In this document: in pieces, positions 16,657-24,960 of the stretch
How the letters are laid out: each line of letters begins with the position of its first letter
How positions within the stretch are numbered: the first letter of the stretch is position 1
NCBI GenBank assembly: GCA_029983575.1
Contig: JASBZE010000013.1
Coordinates: 1 to 26,478 of the forward strand
From: Peptostreptococcaceae bacterium
GTDB taxonomy: Bacteria; Bacillota; Clostridia; Peptostreptococcales; Peptostreptococcaceae
Reading direction: 5' to 3'
DNA: 26,478 nt
Made by a program: the position numbers and the translations under genes
Notes under the pieces: model-generated
Told to the model about the DNA's origin: nothing
What the model saw: the letters and a program-made list of their open reading frames with translations, nothing else
The model's database searches: none

Positions 16657-17196
16657 TTAAAATGATGGTGGACTACTTACCCAAACCAATCTCGCAATTG
16701 TCTTTCCACCGTTTGATATATAATGGTTCTGTCTAGGATGATAGTAAAAACTCTCTCCTTTTCTAACCTTAAAAACTCTTTCTCCTACATTTAAACAAAT
16801 AATACCGCTCAAAACAAAACCAAACTCTTCTCCCTCGTGAGGTTTTTCTAACTTATACCTACCGCCGGGATTGATTGTTAATAAAACCGGTTCCATCTCA
16901 TTTTTTTGAGCATTTGGAACTAACCACTTCAAATTATAATTTAATTGTTCATCGTCAGTTTCAAACATATCTTCCTTCGTATACACTATTCTCTCATCTA
17001 CATCCTGCGAGAAAAACTCCCTTAAATTCGTGCCCAATATCTCCAAGATATCGATGAGTGTTGCAATAGAAGGCGAAGTCAGATCATTTTCTATCTGGGA
17101 TATAAATCCCTTAGAAAGCTCACACCTATCCGCGAGCTCAGCCTGAGTTAATTGTTTTTCTATTCTTAAACTCCTAATCTTCTCTCCTATATTCAT
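16657..17196 (-). CDS. XRE-family HTH regulator with cupin domain, polyamine operon
   Basis: 179 aa. Residues 5-60 are an XRE helix-turn-helix (IRSLRIEKQLTQAELADRCELSKGFISQIEN), and residues 105-175 are a small cupin (EPVLLTINPGGRYKLEKPHEGEEFGFVLSG, then FYYHPRQNHYISN). This architecture is shared by PuuR-like regulators that sense polyamines or related compounds. Its place as the first gene of the potABCD operon supports a role in controlling polyamine uptake. ATG follows AAGGAC at a slightly long spacing. Four GTTTA boxes lie in the 5' leader, so it probably represses its own operon. The ligand is inferred from context. Confidence 0.93.
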   Translation of the reverse strand: MNIGEKIRSLRIEKQLTQAELADRCELSKGFISQIENDLTSPSIATLIDILEILGTNLREFFSQDVDERIVYTKEDMFETDDEQLNYNLKWLVPNAQKNEMEPVLLTINPGGRYKLEKPHEGEEFGFVLSGIICLNVGERVFKVRKGESFYYHPRQNHYISNGGKTIARLVWVSSPPSF

Positions 17197-17221
17197 ACTT
17201 AACCGTCCTTTTCGTAAAAAA

Positions 17222-17302
17222 GTTTATATTAATAAACTCTTAAATTACTCTTTCTAAACACAAAGATATTTTTACTAAACTTTAAGTTTATTTTTCCTAA
17301 AC
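17222..17302 (-). promoter_or_regulatory. Four phased GTTTA operator boxes upstream of the XRE-cupin gene
   Basis: On the minus strand GTTTA boxes start at 17302 (GTTTAGGAAAAATAAAC), 17280 (GTTTAGTAAAAATATC), 17259 (GTTTAGAAAGAGTAA) and 17237 (GTTTATTAATATAAAC). Spacings are 22, 21 and 22 bp, two helical turns each, so all four face the same side of the DNA. The outer two are inverted repeats with GTTTA and TAAAC arms; the inner two keep only the first arm. They lie between the predicted transcription start (about 17306) and the start codon at 17196, fitting cooperative binding of the XRE-cupin regulator and repression. Confidence 0.7.
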
Positions 17303-17312
17303 AACAATTTAA

Positions 17313-17341
17313 ATTATATAGCAATCACTCTATAATTGCAA
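17313..17341 (-). promoter_or_regulatory. Promoter of the polyamine regulator-potABCD operon
   Basis: TTGCAA (17336-17341) and a perfect TATAAT (17313-17318) are separated by 17 bases on the minus strand. The predicted start near 17306 gives a leader of about 110 bases that contains all four operator boxes. The whole 310-bp divergent gap 17197-17506 holds this promoter, the boxes and the plus-strand promoter at 17441-17471. Confidence 0.75.
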
Positions 17342-17440
17342 TAGTTTTGACACAAAAAATAATATCTATTTTTAATACTCATAATCATATTATTTAAAAG
17401 TATAATTGATGTCAGGATTATGCAAATTTAAATAAATAAT

Positions 17441-17471
17441 TTAACAAATAGTAAAAAATCCATGGTATAAT
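17441..17471 (+). promoter_or_regulatory. Probable promoter of the cvfB-like gene
   Basis: Perfect TATAAT at 17466-17471 is preceded by TGG, forming an extended -10 element. A TTAACA (17441-17446) is 19 bases upstream, a long spacer that the extended -10 could compensate. The start codon at 17507 is preceded by GGGGGG eleven bases away. Confidence 0.6.
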
Positions 17472-17506
17472 GTTAGTAGACAAACAAACGGGGGGTTATA
17501 AAAATT

Positions 17507-18395
17507 ATGGAAAGAAATAAAAATGAGATAGGTGACATTAATAACTTAAAAATCGGAGATATCAACCGATTAAAAGTTTTAAGGAAAACTGACTTTGGGT
17601 GTTTTTTAGAGGGTAAAAATGAAAAATACACAAACGACATACTTCTTCACAAGAATAATACACTGACAAAGAATATAGAAATTGGTTCATATTTAAATGT
17701 TTTTGTATATAGTGACGGTAAAAAATTGATAGCTACGGAGAAGACTCCTAAAGCTGTTGTAGGAGAAATTGCCCAGCTAAAGGTCATTAGCGAAACCAAG
17801 ATTGGCTATTTCGTAGATTTAGGAATAGAAAAAGATGTCCTTCTTCCATTCAAGGAGAAAAAGTTCACATTATTTCCTGGGGAAACATATCTTTTCTATC
17901 TTTAATATAGACAAATCGGGAAGACTCGCATGCACAACAGACATTGATTCATATCTGGATACCGATTCACCATATGACATAGGTGACGTTGTTAGTGGTT
18001 ATATATATGGTTTTCAAACAAATAAAAGCGCTATGGTGGCTGTAGATGATAAATATGCAGCGGTGATTTTAAGAAATGAATACTACAACGAGTTACATGC
18101 TGGTGAGTTTATAGATGGATTAAAAGTCAAGGGAATTTATGAAGATGGAAAGCTATCCCTAACTCCAAGGGCAGGACGCGCAGAAGAAATGAGCGAAGTT
18201 GCTAGAAAGATCAAAAGCCATCTCGAGGGTAAGGATGGAAAGATGAAGTACAACGATAAAAGCGATCCTGAAGATATTAGAAAGTTCTTTGGAACGAGTA
18301 AGAAAAATTTCAAAAGGGCTTTGGGAGTTTTGATGAAAGAAGGAGTTATTGAGCAAGACGAACACGGCACCTATCTAAAGGAATCATTAAATTAA
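17507..18395 (+). pseudogene. cvfB: CvfB-like S1 RNA-binding protein, frameshifted
   Basis: Two overlapping frames carry one protein. The first (17507-17905) has S1-like segments up to DVLLPFKEKKFTLFPGETYLFYL and then a stop codon. The second carries on from NIDKSGRLACT through DIGDVVSGYIYGFQTNKSAMVAV to a winged-helix end, DPEDIRKFFGTSKKNFKRAL, and stops at 18395. Dropping one T from the TTT at 17901-17903 joins them as YLFYLNIDKSGRLACT and gives 295 aa, close to the 298-300 aa of YitL/CvfB. The family binds RNA through S1 domains and affects virulence gene expression in Staphylococcus aureus. The single-base change in a short T-run may be a sequencing error or a true lesion; the second part has no good start of its own. 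Confidence 0.85.
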
Positions 18396-18433
18396 ACTAA
18401 TTGGTAAAAACGGTATATATTTATACAAAAAAT

Positions 18434-18482
18434 AAGGTGATGTTGCAAAATAGATAATTCTATTTTGCTCATCACCTTTTTT
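18434..18482. terminator. Bidirectional terminator between cvfB-like and malic enzyme genes
   Basis: AAGGTGATG (18434-18442) pairs with CATCACCTT (18470-18478), and GCAAAATAGA (18445-18454) pairs with TCTATTTTGC (18459-18468) around a TAAT loop, giving a 19-bp stem with a small bulge. T-runs follow on the plus strand and A-runs precede it, so it can serve both converging genes. Confidence 0.9.
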
Positions 18483-18555
18483 ATCAATTATTGAAGTCTA
18501 GCCATTGTTTTTTTGAGTTTTAAAATATTTTCAAGATAAATTTATCCCTTTTTTC

Positions 18556-18606
18556 TTATGTACATAATTATTTGCTTAAGTACATAATTATGCGGTTATG
18601 TAAATA
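18556..18606. repeat. TACATAATTAT repeats past the malic enzyme gene
   Basis: GTACATAATTAT occurs at 18560-18571 and 18580-18591, period 20. The first copy is part of the 12-bp palindrome TTATGTACATAA (18556-18567), and the second forms ACATAA...TTATGT with 18595-18600. It lies between the bidirectional terminator and the malic enzyme stop codon. It may aid termination or mRNA 3' stability; no clear role can be read. Confidence 0.6.
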
Positions 18607-18639
18607 TTTTTATGTATCGTCCACCCGATATAGATTATA

Positions 18640-19803
18640 CTAAATCCTTGCTACCCCGCTTTTTACAGCTGCATCCTTTACAGCCTTTGCTACTTCTACA
18701 GAAACTCCCTTATCCAATATAGATGGAAGAATTTCATCGACGCTTGGCTCTAGATAATCCGCTATTGCATATACACAGGCGACTTTCATCTCTTCATTTA
18801 TGTCACTTGCCCTTACGTCCAGTGCTCCCTTGAATATTCCCGGAAAAGCTAAGACGTTGTTTATCTGATTGTCAAAGTCGCTTCTTCCTGTACCTACGAT
18901 AAAGGCACCCCATTTTTTTGCGTCATCTGGCAATACCTCAGGAGTTGGGTTTGCCATAGCAAATATTATAGATTTTTCGTTCATGGCTTTGATATGCTCT
19001 TCTTTTAGGAGGTTTCCCTTAGATACGCCTACAAATACATCAGCCCCTGTTAAAGCGTCGAGTAAAACTCCCTTGATTTTACTAGGATTAGTAACCTTGG
19101 CCAATTCTCTTTGAGCTGAATTTAAATTTATGTCATCGACGTCCAATATACCGTTGATATCGCATAGAATTAGATCCATTACCCCAATATTTATTAACAT
19201 CTTTGCAATTGCAATACCTGCTGAGCCAGCCCCATTTATCACTACCCTTACATCTTCTATTTTCTTCTTTGCAAGCTTTAGTGAATTTATAAGGGCAGAT
19301 GAAACAACAATTGCTGTGCCGTGCTGGTCGTCATGAAATACCGGTATATCAATCTCCTCTTTTAGCCTTTTCTCAATTTCAAAACACCTTGGAGCAGAAA
19401 TATCCTCTAGATTTATACCTCCAAAAACCGGAGCTATTCTCTTGATTGTCTCGACAATCTCATCGTCGTCTGTAGTGTCAAGACATATAGGGAATGCATT
19501 CACATCTGCAAACTCCTTAAAAAGAATAGACTTTCCTTCCATAACGGGAATGGCGGCCTTTGGTCCTATGTCACCCAATCCCAAAACAGCAGTACCATCT
19601 GAAACTACGGCAACCGTATTTGACTTTAATGTGTATTTGTAAACATCATCCTCATTATTTTTTATCTCAAGACATGGTTGAGCTACACCTGGTGTGTAGT
19701 AAGTCGAAAGATCGTCTTTGGTTTTCAATTCAACCTTTGGAGTTGTTTCGATTTTTCCGTGATATTTTTCGTGTAACTCAACAGCCCTTTTTTTATAGTC
19801 CAT
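18640..19803 (-). CDS. NAD(P)-dependent malic enzyme
   Basis: 387 aa, the length of the short bacterial malic enzymes. It converts malate to pyruvate and CO2 with reduction of NAD(P). Visible motifs are TYYTPGVAQPC (catalytic Tyr region), GPKAAIPVMEGKSILFKEFADVNAFPICLDT (catalytic Lys), FGGINLEDISAPRCFEIE (metal-binding acids), PVFHDDQHGTAIV and the Rossmann motif VVINGAGSAGIAIAKML. Cofactor preference is not evident. ATG is preceded by AGGAG seven bases upstream. It lies 64 bp after fumarase beta and probably shares its transcript, making a fumarate-malate-pyruvate module. Confidence 0.97.
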   Translation of the reverse strand: MDYKKRAVELHEKYHGKIETTPKVELKTKDDLSTYYTPGVAQPCLEIKNNEDDVYKYTLKSNTVAVVSDGTAVLGLGDIGPKAAIPVMEGKSILFKEFADVNAFPICLDTTDDDEIVETIKRIAPVFGGINLEDISAPRCFEIEKRLKEEIDIPVFHDDQHGTAIVVSSALINSLKLAKKKIEDVRVVINGAGSAGIAIAKMLINIGVMDLILCDINGILDVDDINLNSAQRELAKVTNPSKIKGVLLDALTGADVFVGVSKGNLLKEEHIKAMNEKSIIFAMANPTPEVLPDDAKKWGAFIVGTGRSDFDNQINNVLAFPGIFKGALDVRASDINEEMKVACVYAIADYLEPSVDEILPSILDKGVSVEVAKAVKDAAVKSGVARI

Positions 19804-19867
19804 AAATTTCTCCTAACTTAAATAATATACTTTTTTTCTAATATCTATTTAGATTTTACTTTCAAAA

Positions 19868-20431
19868 CTAAACCTTAAATCGTTTAGAATCTATATTTAA
19901 CATAGGTTTATCATCTAGTAAATTATTTCCCCTTGTATCTATGATTACAGTTAGTTTTAAATCTTCTACATATATCTTTCTGATTGCCTCAGGTCCCAGA
20001 TCCTCATACATTATAACTTCGGCTTCTTTTATCGAATTTGAAATATACGCTCCAGCACCTCCTATGGCACCTAGGTAGAGAGCCTTGTATTTTTTTATAG
20101 CATCGACTATTTTTTCATCCCTCTTCCCCTTGCCTATCATTAGCTTTAGGCCTTTTTCTAGAAGTGGGATAGTCAAATCATCCATCCTATAAGAAGTTGT
20201 AGGACCAGCAGAACCAATAACCTCCCCAGGTTTTGTCGGTGATGGGCCGACGTAATATATTCCCTGACCTTTTAAATCAATAGGGAGTTTTCCATCGCTC
20301 TCCAATGCTCCAACCAACCTTTTGTGAGCTTGATCTCTAGCCGTATACAGATAACCCGTTAGCATTACCGTCTCTCCAGCTTCCAAATCAATTATATCAG
20401 ACTCAGTTAATGGCATTTTTAATCTCTTCAT
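19868..20431 (-). CDS. fumB: Class I fumarate hydratase, beta subunit
   Basis: 187 aa. It matches the C-terminal half of Fe-S fumarases and tartrate dehydratase beta: DIIDLEAGETVMLTGYLYTARDQAHKRL, GPSPTKPGEVIGSAGPTTSYRMD, MIGKGKRDEK, YLGAIGGAGAY and DLGPEAIRKIYVEDLKL. Together with the alpha subunit encoded just upstream it should interconvert fumarate and malate; L-tartrate dehydratase is the main alternative. ATG is preceded by GAGG five to six bases upstream. The 145-bp gap to the alpha gene is unusually long for the pair and is filled by duplicated sequence. Confidence 0.95.
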   Translation of the reverse strand: MKRLKMPLTESDIIDLEAGETVMLTGYLYTARDQAHKRLVGALESDGKLPIDLKGQGIYYVGPSPTKPGEVIGSAGPTTSYRMDDLTIPLLEKGLKLMIGKGKRDEKIVDAIKKYKALYLGAIGGAGAYISNSIKEAEVIMYEDLGPEAIRKIYVEDLKLTVIIDTRGNNLLDDKPMLNIDSKRFKV

Positions 20432-20449
20432 AATTACCTCATTTCAATT

Positions 20450-20525
20450 CTGTTAATGGCATTTTAATCTATTATTGTTTTCCCATCTCAATAAATTTTA
20501 ATCTATTATTGTTTTCCCATCTCAA
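20450..20525. repeat. 34-bp tandem duplication and partial fumB copy between fumarase genes
   Basis: A unit starting ATTTTAATCTATTATTG occurs at 20461 and again at 20495, with 31 identical bases and a period of 34. Directly beside it, 20450-20470 (GTTAATGGCATTTTAATCT) nearly copies the start of the fumB coding sequence at 20404-20425, with one base missing. The copy is not in a usable reading frame: on the minus strand it meets a stop after a few codons. Confidence 0.85.
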
Positions 20526-20576
20526 AAAACTATACTTTATCTTATACATAGCTAAAAAAGCCAACTATATCAATAA

Positions 20577-21416
20577 CTAAAAAACTACCTCTTCGTGCCT
20601 AGATGAATGGCAGTTGATGTTTACTGCTACAGGCAGACCCGCTATGTGAGTTGGAAAGGTCTCAATATTTACTGCAAGAGCCGTAGTATTCCCTCCTAGG
20701 CCTTGAGGACCTATATTTAGCTTATTTACCTTTTCAAGCATCTCATCTTCTAAATCCTTGATAAACCCGTCCTTGTTATGCTCGCCTACCTTCCTTATAA
20801 GGGATTTTTTTGCGAGTATTGCAGCCTTTTCAAAGGTTCCTCCTATGCCAACTCCCACGATTATAGGAGGACATGGATTTGCTCCAGCGTCCTTAACGAC
20901 CTTTAATATGAAATTTTTAATACCATCAATTCCATCCGATGGTTTGAGCATAGCTATTTGACTCATATTTTCTGAACCAAACCCCTTTGCCGCATAAACT
21001 ATTTTCAGTCCATCGCCTTTTACCATATCTATATGTATCACTGCAGGTGTATTATCCTTGGTGTTTACCCTATCTATTGGAGAAACCACTGACTTTCTAA
21101 GATATCCCCTCGTATAACCGTCACTCACGCCCTTATTTATCGCACTGACCAAGTCATCGCCTTCTATACTTACCTCTTGACCGATTTCTACAAAAAAAAC
21201 TGCCATACCAGTATCTTGACATAGTGGTATCCTTCTATCCTTAGCTATGTCAGCATTTTCTATCAACACGTCTAGAATATCTCGTGCCGTTTGAGATGAC
21301 TCACTCTCGCGATTTTTCTTAAAGCTGTTTATAACGTCATCTCCTAGCTCTATACACCCCTTAATGCACATTGTGCTTACAGCTTTTACAATTTCCTCTG
21401 ATTTAATTACCTTCAC
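20577..21416 (-). CDS. fumA: Class I fumarate hydratase, alpha subunit
   Basis: 279 aa from the chosen start. It matches the N-terminal half of Fe-S fumarases. Three Cys motifs expected to hold the [4Fe-4S] cluster are visible: RRIPLCQDTGMAVFF, DAGANPCPPIIVGVGIGGTFEKAA and AVNINCHSSRH near the end. The longest frame uses a TTG at 21423-21425 that touches the binding site GGAAGG directly, which is too close. GTG at 21414-21416 lies nine bases beyond GGAAGG and is preferred. It heads the fumA-fumB-malic enzyme set. A weak TATAAA sits upstream near 21465, but I could not assign a full promoter. Confidence 0.95.
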   Translation of the reverse strand: MKVIKSEEIVKAVSTMCIKGCIELGDDVINSFKKNRESESSQTARDILDVLIENADIAKDRRIPLCQDTGMAVFFVEIGQEVSIEGDDLVSAINKGVSDGYTRGYLRKSVVSPIDRVNTKDNTPAVIHIDMVKGDGLKIVYAAKGFGSENMSQIAMLKPSDGIDGIKNFILKVVKDAGANPCPPIIVGVGIGGTFEKAAILAKKSLIRKVGEHNKDGFIKDLEDEMLEKVNKLNIGPQGLGGNTTALAVNIETFPTHIAGLPVAVNINCHSSRHEEVVF

Positions 21417-21511
21417 TTTTACCAACCTTCCGTGGGAATTTTTCTTTAATTTTTAATAGCTACTTGAGCATTTATACCTATAGTATTGCAAAACTTGAAC
21501 GCTTCTTATCT

Positions 21512-22000
21512 TTACTCAGCAAGTGTCAGGTCGACAAATTCAGCTCCTACAACCTCAGCCAAATCGATAGGATTTAACTCTACCTGATGACCTATCTTAC
21601 CTGCAGAAACAATCATAGTATCCAAGTCTTTTGCGCTAATATCAATAAAAGTAGTATAAGACTTTTTCATTCCAACCGGCGAGCATCCTCCTCTTACGTA
21701 GCCAGTTACCTTTGTAATATCCTTAAGGTCAAGCATATCTACACTCTTGTTTTTTGATGCACGTGCCGCCTTCTTTAAATCCAGATGCTTGGCTACAGGA
21801 ATTACACATACTATGATTTCTCCTGAATTAGATTTTGTTACCAAAGTTTTAAAAACTTCCTCTACGTTCTTTCCGATTAAACCCGCAGCACTTACTCCAT
21901 CTACAGGAGCACTTCCATGAGGGTACTCATACAACTTAATGCTAATATTTTTTTCCTCTAAAATTCTTGTCGCATTGGTTTTTACTTTTTTCTTAGACAT
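21512..22000 (-). CDS. ybaK: YbaK/EbsC-type aminoacyl-tRNA deacylase
   Basis: 162 aa from the chosen start, the usual size of YbaK. It removes Cys wrongly attached to tRNA-Pro. Landmarks are NATRILEEKNISIKLYEYPHG, KNVEEVFKTLVTKS (with the conserved Lys), VCVIPVAKHLDLKKAARA, VRGGCSPVGMKK and the C-terminal VSAGKIGHQVELNP. The frame opens at 22021, but ATG 21998-22000 (MSKKKVKTNA) is preceded by AAGGTGAG and fits family starts better. It stands between the fumarase set and the DUF2254 gene. The 115-bp gap upstream has two TTTATTCAAA copies and a possible TGGTAATAT extended -10, not strong enough to list separately. Confidence 0.95.
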   Translation of the reverse strand: MSKKKVKTNATRILEEKNISIKLYEYPHGSAPVDGVSAAGLIGKNVEEVFKTLVTKSNSGEIIVCVIPVAKHLDLKKAARASKNKSVDMLDLKDITKVTGYVRGGCSPVGMKKSYTTFIDISAKDLDTMIVSAGKIGHQVELNPIDLAEVVGAEFVDLTLAE

Positions 22001-22136
22001 AATCTCACCTTCTTTTGCCATAGGTAATTAAAAATATTACCATAATGGAATACTAAACAAGAGACAGTATTTATTCAAAAAAATAAAACAACAATATTTA
22101 TTCAAAGTTTTGACACCTTCTCGAAGCTTTGAAACC

Positions 22137-23444
22137 TTATTCACATTTATCTGTGACGCTGTTTGCAGATATATTCCAAAATACTGACTCTAGATACTTC
22201 TTGTCCATCTCAGTATCAGCAGCTGCTAAGAATATATCGTATACTTCCCTAGCAAATTTTCTGATACTTTCTACCGCCCTCTTTTCTGAAACCATACTTA
22301 AAAGCCCTATTCCCTGCAATATAGCATAAGATACAGAAGGGTCACTCTTTCCATAATGAATTAGTTGATAGTATGTCAAGTATAGCTCCTCTTCAACAGA
22401 GTATCCGGAATATATTATCGCAGCCTCATTTTCTTCTTTAACAACTATATAGTTATTTTTTGTAGTGAATAAAAGAGCAAGTAAGTCGGTTATCTTGCCA
22501 AGGCAGTTTACACAGGTATTTGGGTCGTTAACCCCTGGGGAAATCGCCCTCAAACCAATCTCTACAATATTCTTGATAGAATTATGATAATCGTCCCTCT
22601 CATTTCTAGACTTGTTTAAGACGAATAAATCGCTTATCTCTTTTAATATCTCTTTTAAATCTTCTTCTACTGGAATGTCCCCTTCGTTTTTAAAATTTAA
22701 ATCCGCTATAAACATCCCCTTTGGTATATACTCGCCGATTCTCTTTGCAATGACTAACTCACATTTATACTTCTTTATAATTTCCATAATTTCGTCGTAT
22801 TCAATAGCAAACAGATATCCAGTGTCTCTGGAATAAATCTTAATATTGTCATATATATCAGACTCGCTATACCTCTCAGATTTCTTTCTTTGTTCAACTT
22901 CTTCAGTTATTAATTTTTTTGCATCGTTGTAAATATCTTCCACAAGATTTTCTACCTTGATATCTCTTATTACTAACTGAGCAAACCTAACAAAGTACAC
23001 CATACTAGTCAAGGCGTAGATAATCCCAAGCGAACCTGCTAACACCCTACGAGAATCATCTAGGTTTTGCATAATAAACAAACTTAATACCGCATAGAAA
23101 AATCCTCCGACGAAAACTCCTATAAGGCTCAGCACCATCGGCTTATCTATAAACTTCTGCAAAGTTCTAGGAGAATAACTTGAGTTATACACTGTCAGCA
23201 AGGTCATTATAGTCGTTAGTGTAAAAGTTGTAACAGTTAAAAACACCCCTGCTAGAGTTGACAAAAGACCTTTAGAAACTTCAACAGATAGCAGTAAATT
23301 TTGTGGTATCCTATTGTTTAGCTCCGGATGAGTAATGTCGACTATCCACACTATGATCAATAGTATTACCGAAATGCCGACAAATTTACTTATTCTAATA
23401 CCATTTCTGTGGTTATGAAACCAAAGTTTTATTGAACTAATCAT
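22137..23444 (-). CDS. DUF2254 family membrane protein
   Basis: 435 aa. Four membrane helices are visible at about 19-36, 58-85, 103-125 and 134-153, followed by a cytoplasmic region of some 280 residues. YNSSYSPRTLQKFIDKP after helix 2 and GLRAISPGVNDPNTCVNCL in the C-terminal part are characteristic of the DUF2254 family, whose function is not established. ATG is preceded by AAAGGAG at a good spacing. A TATAAT is present near 23467-23472 without a clear -35. It is followed by ybaK but a shared function is not apparent. Confidence 0.9.
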   Translation of the reverse strand: MISSIKLWFHNHRNGIRISKFVGISVILLIIVWIVDITHPELNNRIPQNLLLSVEVSKGLLSTLAGVFLTVTTFTLTTIMTLLTVYNSSYSPRTLQKFIDKPMVLSLIGVFVGGFFYAVLSLFIMQNLDDSRRVLAGSLGIIYALTSMVYFVRFAQLVIRDIKVENLVEDIYNDAKKLITEEVEQRKKSERYSESDIYDNIKIYSRDTGYLFAIEYDEIMEIIKKYKCELVIAKRIGEYIPKGMFIADLNFKNEGDIPVEEDLKEILKEISDLFVLNKSRNERDDYHNSIKNIVEIGLRAISPGVNDPNTCVNCLGKITDLLALLFTTKNNYIVVKEENEAAIIYSGYSVEEELYLTYYQLIHYGKSDPSVSYAILQGIGLLSMVSEKRAVESIRKFAREVYDIFLAAADTEMDKKYLESVFWNISANSVTDKCE

Positions 23445-23505
23445 AAAAATCTCCTTTCATCTATTTTTATTATACATCAAAAACAGTAGATAGAAAACTT
23501 ACACA

Positions 23506-23551
23506 AATAATACAAAGGTCAGAGTATCTCTACCCTAACCTTTGTATTATT
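23506..23551 (-). terminator. Hairpin terminator after the lipoprotein gene
   Basis: On the minus strand AATAATACAAAGGTTAG (23535-23551) pairs with CTGACCTTTGTATTATT (23506-23522), a 17-bp stem with one G-T pair and a 12-base loop. The T-run after it is short (ATTATTTG), so termination may be partial. Confidence 0.65.
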
Positions 23552-23586
23552 TTAAATATTCTTTTTCGGTTATTTTTTATGTTATT

Positions 23587-24960
23587 TTATTTAATACTGA
23601 AGTAAACTTTCTTAACATTATTTTCTCCGGTGATACTCCCATTTCTTGTAGTCTCTATAGATAATTGATAAGCGTCGTTATCTTTTACCATATATATAAT
23701 GCTCTGGAATTTTTTTATAGTACCAACCTTTTGCATATCTGTGTCTTTAACTAAAGTTTCTCCTTCTGTAGGCAATAAATACTTTACATTTTTATCTGCT
23801 TTTGAGTTAAATTCAGGAATGATCTCGTCTTTTTTATTTTTTCCAATATTTCCTATTTTAAATTTAACTACTGGATCGTACTCGATGTCTAAATATCCAA
23901 CTGCACAATAACTCATCGGCAAATAAACTTCGTAATCTACAATAACAGGCTCAATCTCTAATGGCAAATTCATATCCTTAAATCTCACGACATATCTGTT
24001 GTTTTTAGTATTTACCTTTTGTGATTCTTTAATAGATTTTTTTACATATTCTGGGTCCTTAGTATATGGAGTAACCTTATTAAACCTGACATTATAATCA
24101 TTTACATAAAGTTTTTCCCCCTTAACATCTACCACCTTCTCAGGATATTTTTCAGCATATTTTCTTCGCTTTTCACTTGTCAAAGGATAATTTCTAGTTC
24201 TTATACTTACCCACTTGCCACGAGGTATTGGCTTATCGTAAGAACTATTAGTAAATCCATCGATAACTTCTTTTGGAGGAGTATCTGTTGGAATTTTATT
24301 TACTTTATCGAGTTCTTTTTGACTAGTTGTTTCATGACCTATAAACATAATCCTGTTTTCTTTATATATATTTGGGTTTACATTTATATAGTCATAACTG
24401 TCTCCATATTTGTCATCGAAGTCAGTAAAAACAGTTGCAATTTTTGATTTTACAGCATCATCAATAACCGCCGTCTTTTTAAATTTAAAATCCCTGCCTC
24501 CCCAGTCTTTTACAGTTACCTCATCGCCTATCTTTGCCTTTGAAGCAGCTTCCTTAAAATCATCTTGAACCTTTTTATCTGAATCATCTTGTACTTCCTT
24601 TAAATCTGGAAAACTGTCTTTGAATTTTTTACCCATTGGAGATAGTTTATCCGCTACGACGTATCTTTTGTCGTCATCGGCACCTGATTTCGCTATAAAT
24701 TCATCCATAGAGCCATTTGGTCCGTACAGTTTTTTGAAGTACTCTCTATTATCATTTGCCCATGAACTAGCAGGGCCCACTTTATCAAAAAATGTATTGT
24801 CCTCTCCCGCTGTCTTGTAGTCAATTCTTTCTAACTTTGTTTCCTTCTGTGATTTATTTTTCTCGTTTTTCTTACTTTTATCCCCGCCATTATTAGTACA
24901 ACCTACGAGAAGCGTAAAAATAAAGAGTAAGGATATAGCTTTTGGTAAAAATTTTTTCAT
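23587..24960 (-). CDS. Lipoprotein of unknown function
   Basis: 457 aa. MKKFLPKAISLLFIFTLLVG followed by Cys21 (LVGC lipobox) shows a lipid-anchored surface protein. Residues 22-50 are a Lys/Asn/Asp-rich linker (NNGGDKSKKNEKNKSQKET). The rest is highly charged and probably beta-rich in its second half (FKDMNLPLEIEPVIVDYEVYLPMSYCAVGYLDIEYDPVVKFKIGNIGK), with no family I recognise. It has few Cys (one mature Cys besides the anchor). ATG is preceded by AAGGAGG six bases upstream. It appears to be transcribed alone, ending at a hairpin, and its 281-bp upstream gap is shared with the divergent oxidoreductase gene. That gap is very AT-rich with no other gene seen. Confidence 0.85.
   Translation of the reverse strand: MKKFLPKAISLLFIFTLLVGCTNNGGDKSKKNEKNKSQKETKLERIDYKTAGEDNTFFDKVGPASSWANDNREYFKKLYGPNGSMDEFIAKSGADDDKRYVVADKLSPMGKKFKDSFPDLKEVQDDSDKKVQDDFKEAASKAKIGDEVTVKDWGGRDFKFKKTAVIDDAVKSKIATVFTDFDDKYGDSYDYINVNPNIYKENRIMFIGHETTSQKELDKVNKIPTDTPPKEVIDGFTNSSYDKPIPRGKWVSIRTRNYPLTSEKRRKYAEKYPEKVVDVKGEKLYVNDYNVRFNKVTPYTKDPEYVKKSIKESQKVNTKNNRYVVRFKDMNLPLEIEPVIVDYEVYLPMSYCAVGYLDIEYDPVVKFKIGNIGKNKKDEIIPEFNSKADKNVKYLLPTEGETLVKDTDMQKVGTIKKFQSIIYMVKDNDAYQLSIETTRNGSITGENNVKKVYFSIK

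Noticed and set aside
17222..17302. The regularly spaced GTTTA boxes considered as a short CRISPR-like array
   Set aside because: The repeated core is only five to six bases, the period is 21-22 bp and there are no unique spacers of CRISPR size; an operator array fits better.
22072..22106. Two TTTATTCAAA copies upstream of ybaK as a regulator binding site
   Set aside because: Only two short AT-rich copies in an AT-rich gap; chance occurrence cannot be excluded.
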